64,000 nt of DNA, from contig LR746265.1 of the NCBI GenBank assembly GCA_902729315.2, forward strand, positions 7,501 through 71,500, read 5' to 3'. The notes under the pieces were generated by a model that was given only the letters and a program-made list of their open reading frames with translations, searched no databases and had not been told where the DNA came from. Position numbers and translations under genes: made by a program. Shown one piece after another: positions 1-10,410 of the stretch; the stretch's first letter is position 1; every line of letters begins with the position of its first letter. The DNA comes from Spirodela intermedia (taxonomy: Eukaryota; Streptophyta; Magnoliopsida; Alismatales; Araceae).

Positions 1-2
1 TT

Positions 3-2383
3 GCGATCGCCGATGCCTCGGCTGGGACGCTACTGACGTCATCAACGTCAGACACCGCGGACGATGGCTCGCCATCACGGGCCGAGCCCCGCTCAGCTGG
101 CACCGTACAGGCGCGGCCCGTGCGAGCCTCCGGCAAGGTGGCTAGAGCTGATCCGGCCCAGGTAGCGCCATCTGAGGCCGCTTTAGCCCAGGTCATGCCG
201 GCCCAGCCCATCGAGGCTGCGCCGGCTCAGGACGCACCGGCCCAGGCCCAGGTGGCCCAGGCCGAGCCTGAGCAGCCAGCTCAGGCTCGGCCGGTCCAAG
301 CTCTTGCCCAGGTAAGGGGCAACAGCCTGCGGCCCAAAAAGAAGATAGGACGCCGACTTTTACGTCCACCCTCGACCACGTCCTCTAGGCCTACCCTAAG
401 TCAACAGATTGAGCCGGTTTTACCTCTACCTACAGGGGCCCTTAGGCTCTCTCAAACTGAGCCCCTCGAACCAACTAGGATCCCAGCACTAGTTGAGACC
501 TCTATATTGGCCCCAAACACATCCCTTGGGCACACCATATCTACACCTAGTGGGCTAGACTCTACTGTGCCCCATAGGCCAAACCCGACTATGCCCACTA
601 GACACCTATCATGGGCGCAACGAGTGTTTGGACCTTCTGCCCCCTCGATAGAGACTGTCACACCACAAGAACCGCTGCATCAGGTACTATTCCCATTCTA
701 TGACACCACTGTCCCAGTGCGAAGCTATAGTGAGGATGATGGGAGGAGGACAATAGCTTTTACTTATGAGGAGGTCTCCCAGATGGTAACCACATTCCAA
801 TATACCTTAGTTGGTCGTTTCATTACGAAACGACCAACTATAGGTGACATAGAGAAGATTTACTTGGCACTTGGAAATTTCCAGGGCTGAGTCTCCATCG
901 GAGCTCGAGACTATCGTAGCATATACATCCGCTTTGAGCTAGAAGTGGATTATCGTCGAGCATGGAGCCGACCCACTTGGACAATGGGGGAGTCTACCCT
1001 CCATACCCACAGATGGACACCACAGACCAACATAAGGCACCGAGCACATCAATCCCATGCGGTTCCATTATGGGTGGGCTTCCCTGGCCTACCTGCCCAT
1101 TTATTTACGCCAAAGGCACTTGAGTCTTTGGCAAATGCGGTGGGAACATTCATATGCCTTGACCCAGGCGTAAAAATGTTCAACCGGCTAGGATATGCAC
1201 GAGTTTGTATAGAGGTGGACCTAATGGCCCCTCTATAGAGGACTCTCGTTATACGTAGTGGAGATGATGAGCTTTATCAGCCTATTATTTACGAGAGATT
1301 ACCATATTTCTACACACATTGTGCTATCTTGGGCCACACTGTCAGCACATGTCGTCAGAAGGCAGGTACACCACAAGCAACCACACGAGCCTTTTTAGTA
1401 CCGATCTCATATGACGATTATCTCGTCGAAATGAGAAAGGATGCTCAGAGTGCTCGTCATCCTCAAAGGTCGATTGCCCCTATGGCGGCTCCACCTTCCT
1501 TACGAAGGCACAGGAAAAGCCTAGTTCATTGATTGAGACACAGCATGCACGGTGAAAGCCGGCAATTGGACGCCCTTCTTCCATCCACACATGAGAGAAG
1601 AAAGGAACACGAGAGGCTACACCTTCCCCTTTAGGCAAGGGAAAGAAACCCCTAACCTCAAACACCTTCGAGGTCTTAGAGGCTTTAGATGAGAGAGACT
1701 TTGAGGGACCTGCACAGAGGGGAACTAGGCCTTCCAAAGGGCTAGCATCCCCCACTATGAGGGACTCACCTAGTCAAACTCCACATATTAGATCCCCTCG
1801 GGCTATCCGACCCCCCATACTCACCCACCCCACTCCACCCATTAGTGTCTCTCCACAACCCAGCTCCTCCCCGCCCATTCACTCTTCCCCACATAGCAGG
1901 AGCCCTTCACCTCTTAGTCCCCACCGACTGAGGTCTACCCCTTTCTCTGAGGGTATCGACTTGGGCACTACCCATCCCCCTCAAATCCCCGTCGAGGATC
2001 TACTAAGAGGGCCTACCCCCAGCACACTTCCTATTAGTACATCTTACGTAGCCCCCCGTTCTGATTCTTATACCCTCCCCCCCTCTCCCCCACTACACCC
2101 GCCAGATCAGTTCCCTATACTTGATCCACCACCCGCTGATTCTAGAGAGAGCCCCAATAGAGGACAGTGCTTGACGAATCGTCAAGCACTGCACCCATCC
2201 TCCTCATCTAGTGCTCATGATACTAGTGGCCACATGACTAGTACCCATGAGGATGGTGGATCTGAGACTGACATTGAGACTACCTACCTAGATGAGGGAT
2301 ATCAGACGGAGGCTAGGACCACACGACTCACTAGACGCTCACCTTACTCCACGAGATCTAGGACTCGTGGGGCCACTCATTAG
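3..2383 (+). pseudogene. LINE ORF1 remnant (DUF4283 domain, degenerate zinc knuckle), copy 1
   Basis: ORF1 proteins of plant L1 elements bind the element RNA. An Ala/Gln/Pro-rich N-terminal part leads to a DUF4283 region at about 740-1050 (FTYEEVSQMVTTFQYTLVGR, then ARDYRSIYIRFELE) and a zinc-knuckle-like segment near 1310-1360. The C-terminal part is Pro/Ser-rich. Breaks: TGA at 888-890 inside DUF4283 (shared with copy 2), a TAG near 1236, and a loss of about 4 bases near 1507 relative to copy 2 that shifts the frame; the rest reads on at 1757-2383. The final TAG (2381-2383) is three bases before the ORF2 ATG in the same frame. Confidence 0.85.
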
Positions 2384-2386
2384 ATC

Positions 2387-5300
2387 ATGATACCTAGCAT
2401 CATATGGAATTGTCGAGGTATAAGTAACCTCGAAACCCAATTCTATATAGCTAGCCTTATCAGACAGTATCGACTAGGTATAGTAGGCCTCATTGAGCCT
2501 ATGATATCATCAGATTGTATCCAACCTTTACTTAGGCGATTAGGTATGGATTATTTTCACTCCAACCCCACAAATCATATTTGGCTCTTTTGGACTAGAC
2601 CATACTCTATGGAGTTGCTAGTCGAGGGATCCCAGTATATCACTATGACGGTTCAAGATCTCACCCAAGAGTTCACCTTCTCGGTCATCTATGCATCACA
2701 TAGATCCGAAGAAAGGGAAACTCTTTGGGCGGACCTAGTTCAATACGTGAGGGACTACCCTACACTAGTTGAGTCTCCTTGGTACCTAGCAGGTGACTTC
2801 AACTGTGTTTGTAATACTAGTGAACGTCAAGGTGAGCGGATCCCTAGGGCCCGTAATATGGAGACGTTCAATGATTGTATTTTTCGATTAGCTCTTATTG
2901 AGCCACCTACATCAGGCGAGGTATGGACATAGAGCAACAATCGAGGGGACGCTTTGATCTATGAGCGTATCGATCGCTGTTTCATCAACAGTATCGCCAT
3001 GGTGCGACATCCCATATTAGTCACGATATTACCTCGTTATAGGTCAGATCACACCCCGATCCTCATACTCCCTAAACAGAGTATAAGCACTCACAGACCT
3101 CCCTTCAGATTTCAGATCATGTGGCTTCAACATGAAGACTTTCAAAGTTTCGTACGGAATCACTGGTACGGACATATCTCAGATTCTCCTATGGAGAACC
3201 TTAGCTATAGGTTAAGGAATCTCAAACTCTACCTTAAATGGTGGAACCGACATATCTATGGGAATGTCCATACTCAGGTTGATGCACTGCAAAAAGAGTT
3301 AGCAGAGGTTGAAAGACTACTGCAAGCTAGATATTTAAATGCTACTTGGGAAAAGAGGAGTAGAGTGAGAGACCAACTTGATGAGGTTGTGCGATGATAG
3401 GAGTTATTCTATCTCTAAAAATCACACATCTAGTGGTTACAAAAGGGTGATAGAAACACTCGTTTCTTTCATGCATCGGTCGCTCACCGCTCACATTCAG
3501 ATTATATCTCCCTTTTAGAGACATATGATCAGGACCTTTCTCGCATGCAGGAGGCAGGGGTTGAGTACTTTCGTACTTTCTTAACCTCTCAGCCGATCGA
3601 GATTTCTGATGATATGCTCACTTCGATCCCATCATTAGTCACTCACTATGAGAGCTCTCTCACGACGGTCATACCCACGAGAGAAGAGATCAAGGAAGTA
3701 GTTTTCTCTATGAGCAGACATTGTGCACCCAGGCCTAATGGTTTCCCAGCTGATTTTTATGTTTCATGTTGGGATATCGTTGGCACTGATCTCATCCAGG
3801 CTATCAAGGAAATCTTTCGTCGTAAAGTCTTTACATGAAGTTGGAAGGCCACCTTCCTTGCACTTATACCGAAAGTGACTACCCCAACTTCATTTAGAGA
3901 CTTTCGACTTATCAGTTTATGTAACGTGTGTTATAAAGTTGTATCTAAGATCGTTACACGTAGATTGAGTAGTTTCCTTGATAGACTTATATCTCTAGAG
4001 CAATGCGGATTTGTCAAGGGACGGTACATTCACGATAACATCATGCTAGTACATGAACTAACATAGTCCCTTGGCCATGACTGTCGAGGCTCCAACATCA
4101 TCATCAAATTAGACATAGAGAAGGCCTTTGATAGGATAGAGTAGAGTTTCCTCATTAAGGTTCTTAGATGCTTTGGGTTCACCAACGACTTCATTGACTT
4201 AGTCGATGCATGTGTTAGAGAGAATCACTTCTTTTTATTGGTGAATGGTAGCTCTACATCATTCTTCACGGCCACGAGACGTCTACGACAGGGCGATCCA
4301 CTATCACCCACCCTCTTCATTTTGGTCGAAGAAGTCCTCAGTCGATCCCTCACTCGAGCGATCAATCAAGGACTTATCCGACCATACTACTCGAAGAGGG
4401 GTTGTCTGATCATCTCACACTTCCTCTTTGCTGATGATGCGATACTCTTCCTCAATGGATGTGAGACATCCATTAGAGGGCTCATGAGTATTATCTCGAG
4501 GTATGAGCGAGTTGCAGGTCAACTCGTAAATGTCTCGAAGAGTAGCTTCATGGTAGGCCCTTCTACCCCCATAGGGACCATACGACGCATCCAGGGCCTA
4601 ACAGGGTTCTCTCATGGACACTTACCTTTTGAATATCTAGGATGTCTTATTTTCCTCGGCCGTAGGTGCATACACTATTTTGACGCCCTAGTGGGTAAGT
4701 TGAGGAAGAAATTAGCGGGATGGAAGTTACAACTTCTATCCCCTGGAGGACGGATTCAGTTGATACATCATGTCCTCATGAGCATGCCATTACACCTTTT
4801 GGCAGTCCATGAGGTACCAGACACCGTCTTACAGACTATTAGACGAATATGCACGTCCTTCCTTTGGGATGGACAACTTGAGGGACCTCGTCGCCAACGT
4901 CGAGTTTCTTGGGAGAAAGCATGTCGACCTACGGATGAGGATGGCCTAGGTATTCGGCGCCCTCAAGATGTACTCAACATGCTTCAAAAGAAACTCGTTT
5001 GGAGGATGAGGACCACACCATCGGTGCTAGGCTCTTTTGTGTCAACCAAATATGGTGAGTGGGCTCGACAGCCAACTGACATCAAAGGAGTCAAACGATG
5101 GGCAGACTGGCAGCGACATTGGTTAGAGATGATGCCCCTTATTCGTTGGCGAGTAGGGCGAGGCGCGATCAGTGCCTGGTACGACACTTGGTTAGAGGAC
5201 ACACCATTGGCCAATTTTACCACTTTCACATCCTCTTGGCCTCGCTTGACGGTAGCCCAACTTCTCCAAGGAGACACTCATCTACTTATTGAGAGGCATG

Positions 5301-6535
5301 GACTACCGTCGGACTTGTTACCAGCCATCACCATGACTGAGACGAGTTTTACAGAGGACCAACCCATCTGGACACTTACCGTAGATGGTAGTTTCTCTTG
5401 TAGCTCCTCTTGGGAGCACTTTAGAAACCGCTCCCCAAAGACATTTTGGGGAAATCTCATATGGCATCCAGCCATCACACCTCGTGTTTCGTTCTTCCTG
5501 TGAAAGTTCATGCACCGAGGACTACCCACCGACGATCGAGTGATTCTCACCGATCAAGAGGTGGAAAGGAGATGTCATTGTTGCTCCATCACGACGGACG
5601 AAAGCATGGAACATCTATTTTTCTATAGTGATATCGCTGTCGAGTGTTGGCGTCAACTTCTAGCAAATTGGCTTCCAATGCTCTCGTACAGACCTACGAG
5701 ACCACCACTATAGGTCTTTAGGAGAGTCATTGACTCACCGACGAGTGTCAAGCTTAGTCCCTTTATCCGTATCTCCATAGCATATATGTTATGGGAAATA
5801 TGGAAGGGACGTAACTCATCTCGATTTACAGGCCAAGTGATGCGTGTCACAAAGATTATGAGGCACATAACACAATGGCTTCGAAGTACTCATTCCTTAG
5901 TGCCAAACAAAACGAAACGCTCACGTTCTATTTGTGAAGCATTTGGGCTTTGGGGACTCCATATCATACCTACACAAACTTGGACTACTATCTGATCTGT
6001 TAGATGGACACCACCGAGGGTTGGGCAGTGGAAACTCAACGTCGATGGAGTATCTCAAGGTAACCCTGGACCATCTGGAGTAAGAGGTATTTTACGTGAT
6101 AGTACAAGATGCATTCTCTTTGTCTTTTCGAACTTTTATAATATACGAACTAATACTGAGGCAGAGGCTATAGTAATACGGGATGGTTTGCTTCTTTGTG
6201 AGGAGCAAAACATTACTAATATTGTCTTAGAATCTGATTCCGAAGTGTTAGTGGACATGTTACGTGCAGACTCTTGTCCTCATTGGAGGCTCAAGAATAT
6301 CTGGGTAGACATCATGCGATGCCGAGGACGCATCACAACCATTACGCATCAGTTCCGAGAAGGGAATCAGACAGCCGACGCCCTTGCTACGCATGGAGTC
6401 AGATCGCGTCGGAAGACAGTCTTCTTTTTTTGGCAAGACATGCCCATCGCAGCCCGAGGTGCTCATAGACTTGAGCGACTCGGCATACCCTCTTTACGCA
6501 TACACCGCACTCCACTACCGGCCCCTCCACGGTAG
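2387..6535 (+). pseudogene. LINE ORF2 remnant: APE endonuclease, reverse transcriptase, zf-RVT, RNase H (copy 1)
   Basis: Polyprotein that nicks target DNA and copies element RNA at the nick. Domains in order: APE-like endonuclease (WNCRGI at the start, GDFNC near 2800, SDHTPI near 3050), reverse transcriptase (about 3840-4700; GFVKGRYIHDN, KLDIEKAFDRI, RQGDPLSP, FADD near 4430), a zf-RVT Cys/His segment (about 5400-5690) and RNase H (about 6030-6400; LNVDG, TEAEA, ESDSE, REGNQTADALA). One frame is kept over 4.1 kb, with no frameshift that I can find, but about a dozen stop codons interrupt it (for example 2930, 3395, 3836, 4064, 4142, 5501). Most stops are explained by single C-to-T or G-to-A changes (CAG to TAG, CGA to TGA, TGG to TAG/TGA). 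Confidence 0.92.
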
Positions 6536-7876
6536 TGGCATATTGCTTGGAGGAGATCAAAGGTGGTTACTATTGGCCGCTGAAGACCACAATGGAGATA
6601 CAGGTACGTGTTTCCTTTGTTTCTATTTTCAGGTCTATCACAAGCCACAACCATGACATCATCATGGTGCTCATCTTATACCACCGATGTGGAATGCACT
6701 TTGCCTATCAACACAAGACAGACAACAAGGCATATCGTAATCCACTCGGGTACACTACTTCCAATCATTACTCTCTTTATAATCACCTCACATCTATTAT
6801 CTATCACCCCCAAGTAGTGAGGACATAGAACTATCAGCACATGTTGGCATCTGCCCACTTTTGAACTATAGGTCTATAGCACATCAGACCTGCCAAACTA
6901 GTTGTGAATCGTCAACCTAGCACCTCTCTCAAGATCTCATTAGTACCATCAGTCAGCTTGAACCTATGAGAAGAAAAGGATCTATATCCATAGGATTGAC
7001 CCTCTCTCTTCTCTCTCTCTCTTGATTCCCTATTTCTTTCTCCCTCCCTTTTTCTCTTTTTCTTAAAAAAAAGACAGCCTCCTTCTTTTCCCAAAATCAC
7101 TAGCCCATCATAGACAATTAGTGGAGGGTGAGGAAAAGGGCCCTCAAAAAAGCGAGCAACCTATTTCCTTTCCCCCAATCACTACACTCCAAAGGGAATT
7201 ACCCTTGTACACCAAATAATGGGCATTAGTGGAGGGTAAAAGAAGAGGCCCTCAAAAAAAAAAAAAAAAAAAAAAGAGAAAGAAGAGAGAGAGAATAAGA
7301 GAAAAGAAAAAGAGTTAGAAAAAGAGACCAAGTCATTCCTCGTGGGGTGAAAAGTTTCCTTACCTACTTAGAGGAAGTATGGCAACTGATGGTACTAACA
7401 AGATCTTGGCTAGAGGGATTAGACGCGTGAAACACTAGGAAGGCAAATTCATATTTGGGCTTATTGTCATACTCTAGCATAGTTCTATACTCCTCACTGT
7501 CTTAACAACTCTTTTCTCACCACTTTCTATCATTTTATTTCTTTCTTAGAACTACTTATTGCAGCAAATTCTTGTCTTGCAGCAACATCTCATGGTGCAC
7601 AACATGGAGGTTTACACGTCCTACTACTGTCAACCAGATATTCTAACTTCATGAACTCAAAAGCTCTTTCAGCCCAAATGCAGATCAACTGATTTCTTCA
7701 AATATGATGAGCGAACTGGAATCTATCTCTAGTATTATCACATCCCCTCTAAAAAAAGAGGTCTTTCACCCTCCATGTCATCCTCGCCCCTTGTGCGAAT
7801 GAGATCCCGCTTATGTAACCTCAGAATGAGGTCAAACTTTTATCACTCAATCAAATTTCTTCAAAAAAAAAAAAAA

Positions 7877-7894
7877 CCCTAAACCCTAAACCCT
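7877..7894 (+). repeat. Telomere-type CCCTAAA repeats at LINE copy 1 tail
   Basis: About 2.5 units of the plant telomere repeat begin immediately after the A-run of the LINE and end where the first 5S-type element remnant starts. The C-rich strand is the + strand. This is the first of a series of similar short linkers between elements. Confidence 0.9.
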
Positions 7895-8162
7895 CAAAGA
7901 ACGTGCCGAGAGGTACCCTTGCCACCATGCTGAAAGGTATATGTGGCATCTATCTCGCCATGCCAAGACGCTCCTAGCTCCGAAGAATGTGTTGAGAGGC
8001 ACCTCTGCCACGATGTCGAGAGGCGCAAGTGGCATCTATCTCCAAAGAATGTGACTAAGAGGCACCAAAGTGCTTGAGCGTGTGAAGTATTAGGATGGGT
8101 GACCTCATGAGAAGTTCGGCCCAAGACAGTTATAAAAAAAAAACCAAAAAAAAAAAAAAAAA
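7895..8162 (+). mobile_element. 5S-derived SINE-like unit S1 (head missing)
   Basis: Middle part and tail only. The middle consists of variants of the block with AAGAATGTG and GAGAGGCACC. The tail (about 8069-8132) matches the 3' half of plant 5S rRNA (GATGGGTGACCTC) and ends in GACAGTTAT plus an A-rich stretch interrupted by CC. Telomere-type repeats lie on both sides. The missing 5S head is what 5' truncation during reverse transcription would leave. Confidence 0.75.
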
Positions 8163-8172
8163 CCCTAAACCC

Positions 8173-8596
8173 AACCCCCCTTAGTGGGAGAGTTGCCACC
8201 GGATCCCATAAGAACTCCGGAGTTAAGCGTGCTCTCGAGTGGGAGCAGTCCCCGAATGGGTGACCTTCCTAGGAAGTCCCCGGGTTTGTGTGCATACGTT
8301 GCAAGACACTTGCTGTGCATGTGCTGAAAGGCACCGCTGCATGATCGTGCTGCCCAACATGTGTTATGAACCCCTCCGTCACTATGCCAAGATATCTTAA
8401 GCATCGAAGAACGTGCCAAGAGGCACCCCTGCCACCGTGGCGAGAGGCATATATGTGGCATCCATCTCACCATGCCAAGATGCCCCCAGCTCCAAAGAAT
8501 GTGCCTGAGAGGCACCAAAGTGCTTAGGCGTGTCAAGTATCAAAATGGGTGACCTCATGAGAAGTTCAGCCCAAGACAGTTATCAAAAAAAAAAAA
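8173..8596 (+). mobile_element. 5S-derived SINE-like unit S2 (complete architecture)
   Basis: Reference unit for the family. The head (8173-8290) follows 5S rRNA from about nucleotide 28 on (CACCGGATCCCAT, GAGTTAAGCGTGCT, GGGTGACC, GAAGTC), so it keeps the regions that act as internal pol III promoter in 5S genes. A middle part of about 200 bp contains TGTTATGAACCCCTC and CATGCCAAGATG blocks. The tail (about 8510-8580) is a second 5S-like segment. An A-run (8585-8596) and CCCTAAA follow. It codes for nothing; movement would need a LINE reverse transcriptase in trans. Confidence 0.82.
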
Positions 8597-8637
8597 ACCC
8601 TAAACCCTAAACCCAAAAAAAAAAAAAAAACCCTAAA
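8597..8637 (+). repeat. CCCTAAA repeats containing an orphan poly(A) tract
   Basis: Telomere-type repeats at 8597-8613, then 17 A residues (8614-8630) not attached to any element body, then CCCTAAA again. A tail with no body is the shortest possible product of tail-primed reverse transcription into a telomere repeat. A second orphan tract lies at 9230-9244. Confidence 0.75.
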
Positions 8638-8647
8638 CTCTAATAAC

Positions 8648-8949
8648 CTCCCTTAGTGGGAGAGTTGCCACCGGATCTCATAAGAACTTTGGAGTTAAGT
8701 GTGCTCGGGTGGGAGCAGTCCCCGAATGAGTGACCTCTCTGGTAAGTCCCCGGGTATGTGTGCATGCGTTGCGAGACGCTTGCTGTGCATGTGCTGAAAG
8801 GCACCCTTGCCACGATGTTGCCACCGGATCCAAAGAATGTGACTAAGAGGCACCAAAGTGCTTGAGCGTGTGAAGTATCAGGATGGGTGACCTCATGAGA
8901 AGTTCGGCCCAAGACAGTTATAAAAAAAAAACCAAAAAAAAAAAAAAAA
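8648..8949 (+). mobile_element. 5S-derived SINE-like unit S3
   Basis: A 5S-type head (8648-8765) is joined to a short middle part and a 5S-like tail (about 8840-8921). The A-rich end is interrupted by CC, as in S1. The middle is about 100 bp shorter than in S2: near 8810-8830 the sequence runs from GCCACGATG into a head-like GCCACCGGATCC and then into the tail block, which suggests a template jump or internal deletion. Confidence 0.78.
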
Positions 8950-8967
8950 CCCTAAACCCTAAACCCA

Positions 8968-9213
8968 ACCCCCCTTAGTGGGAGAGTTGCCACCGGATCC
9001 CATAAGAACTCTGGAGTTAAGTGTGCTCGGGTGGGAGCAGTCCCCAGATGGGTGACCTCCCTGGGAAGTCCCCGGGTTTGTGTGCATACGTTGTGAGACG
9101 CTTGCTGTGCATGTGTTGTCTGAGAGGCACCAAAGTGCTTCAGTGTGTGAAGTATCAGAATGGGTGACCTCATGAGAAGTTCAGCCCAAGACAGTTATCA
9201 AAAAAAAAAAAAA
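8968..9213 (+). mobile_element. 5S-derived SINE-like unit S4 (short form)
   Basis: A 5S-type head (8968-9085) is followed almost at once by the 5S-like tail (about 9118-9200) and an A-run. Nearly the whole middle part is missing. CCCTAAA stands on both sides (8950-8966 and 9214-9229). Confidence 0.78.
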
Positions 9214-9244
9214 CCCTAAACCCTAAACCAAAAAAAAAAAAAAA
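9214..9244 (+). repeat. CCCTAAA repeats followed by an orphan poly(A) tract
   Basis: About two telomere-type units (9214-9229), then 15 A residues (9230-9244), then directly the truncated unit S5 without a second telomere repeat. Compare 8597-8637. Confidence 0.7.
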
Positions 9245-9472
9245 CACATGTTATGAACCCTTCTGTCACCATGCCAAGATGCCTTAAGTATCGAAGAATG
9301 TGTTGAGAGGCATATATGTGGCATCCATCTCACCATGCCAAGATGCCCCCAGCTCCAAAGAATGTGTTTGAGAGGCATCAAAGTGTTTGGGCATGTGAAG
9401 TATCAGAATGGACGACCTCCTGAGAAGTTTGGCCCAAGACAATTATAAAAAAAAAACCAAAAAAAAAAAAAA
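9245..9472 (+). mobile_element. 5S-derived SINE-like unit S5 (head missing)
   Basis: Begins in the middle part (CACATGTTATGAACCC), runs through CCATGCCAAGATG blocks into the 5S-like tail (about 9378-9447) and ends in an A-rich tract with a CC interruption, followed by CCCTAAA at 9473. 5' truncated form. Confidence 0.75.
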
Positions 9473-9489
9473 CCCTAAACCTTGAACCC

Positions 9490-9752
9490 AACCCCTCTTA
9501 ATGGGAGAGTTGCCACCGGATCTCATAAGAACTTTGGAGTTAAGCGTGCTCTGGGAGTAGTCCCCGGATGGGTGACCTCCTTGAAAAGTCCTTAGGTTTG
9601 TGTGTATATATGGGTCACAATGCCAAGAGGTTGAGAAGCATCAAAGTGTTTGGGCGTGTGAAGTATGAGTGACCTCTTGAGAAGTATCAGGATGGGTGAC
9701 CTATTGAGAAGTTCGGCCTAAGATGGTTATCAAGAAAAAAAAAAAAAAAAAA
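9490..9752 (+). mobile_element. 5S-derived SINE-like unit S6
   Basis: A 5S-type head (9490-9600) with a small internal loss near 9550, an abbreviated middle part, and a tail in which the GGGTGACC segment occurs twice in tandem (about 9665-9715). A-run 9735-9752, then CCCTAAA. It is the last short element before LINE copy 2. Confidence 0.75.
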
Positions 9753-10410
9753 CCCTAAATGGTGAGAGGCACCAAAGAACTTTTTTCTCTCTCCTCACGA
9801 TCAGCGCAAATGGTGAGATCTCCTTCGTGTGACCTCAGATCGCGCTGAAACCTTTTCCATTCGATTCGGAAGGCCGACAGCTATCGGTTTCAAGCTATTA
9901 CGCATCGAAAACGCTGGATTAAAGCCTTTGTTTCGCAATTTCCTCATCGCGAAGGTACACTTCCAGAGTTTTCACTCCAAAGGTAATATCTTTCTATTGA
10001 CTGGGTGAAATTTAATTATTTTTAGTTCAATAGAATCGTATTTGCCTCGTTTACCATTTTCTCTTCTATATCATTTTTATTTGATGCTTAGCTGATAAGT
10101 AGCTCACAGATTCCATCGGGTGACCTCCGTCGCCCAGATGAAAACTCGCCCGACGAATGCGAGCGAACATAAGGCCGACACGTGGCAGTAACGGCCTCCT
10201 GTCCTCGCCTTCTCTCTCCGCCGGTTGATGTGACCGAGAAGACGGCCGTAAATGAGCTGCAACGGTTGAACCACGGACGTCCGTGATTCGACATCAGCTG
10301 GCGTCTTCCCGAGGCCGGAATCGGGGACAGCAGTCGACGCCGTCCACTCTCCCTCCGGGAACGAGGCGACGGCAGGCGAAGAGGCCCCCTCTGATCCAAC
10401 CATTGATCGT

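Larger units (their letters stand above)
1..7876 (+). mobile_element. L1-type LINE, copy 1 (5' end outside window)
   Basis: Non-LTR retrotransposon of the plant L1 group with ORF1 (DUF4283-type RNA-binding region), ORF2 (endonuclease, reverse transcriptase, zinc finger, RNase H), a 3' UTR of about 1.3 kb and a terminal A-run at 7863-7876. The tail is followed directly by CCCTAAA repeats (7877-7894). Window base 1 matches about 10568 of the second copy, so the 5' UTR and start of ORF1 lie outside. The 3' UTR holds two A-rich slippage tracts (around 7254-7276) and a twice-repeated stretch around 7110-7145 and 7220-7260 containing TTAGTGGAGGGT. Both ORFs are broken, so this copy cannot move by itself. 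Identification rests on several independent domain matches and is firm; the exact family name is unknown. Confidence 0.93.

Noticed and set aside
8173-8596. Cassandra-type TRIM, an LTR element carrying 5S sequence
   Set aside because: The two 5S-like segments are not full direct repeats, there is no TG...CA border or tRNA primer binding site, and the units end in poly(A).
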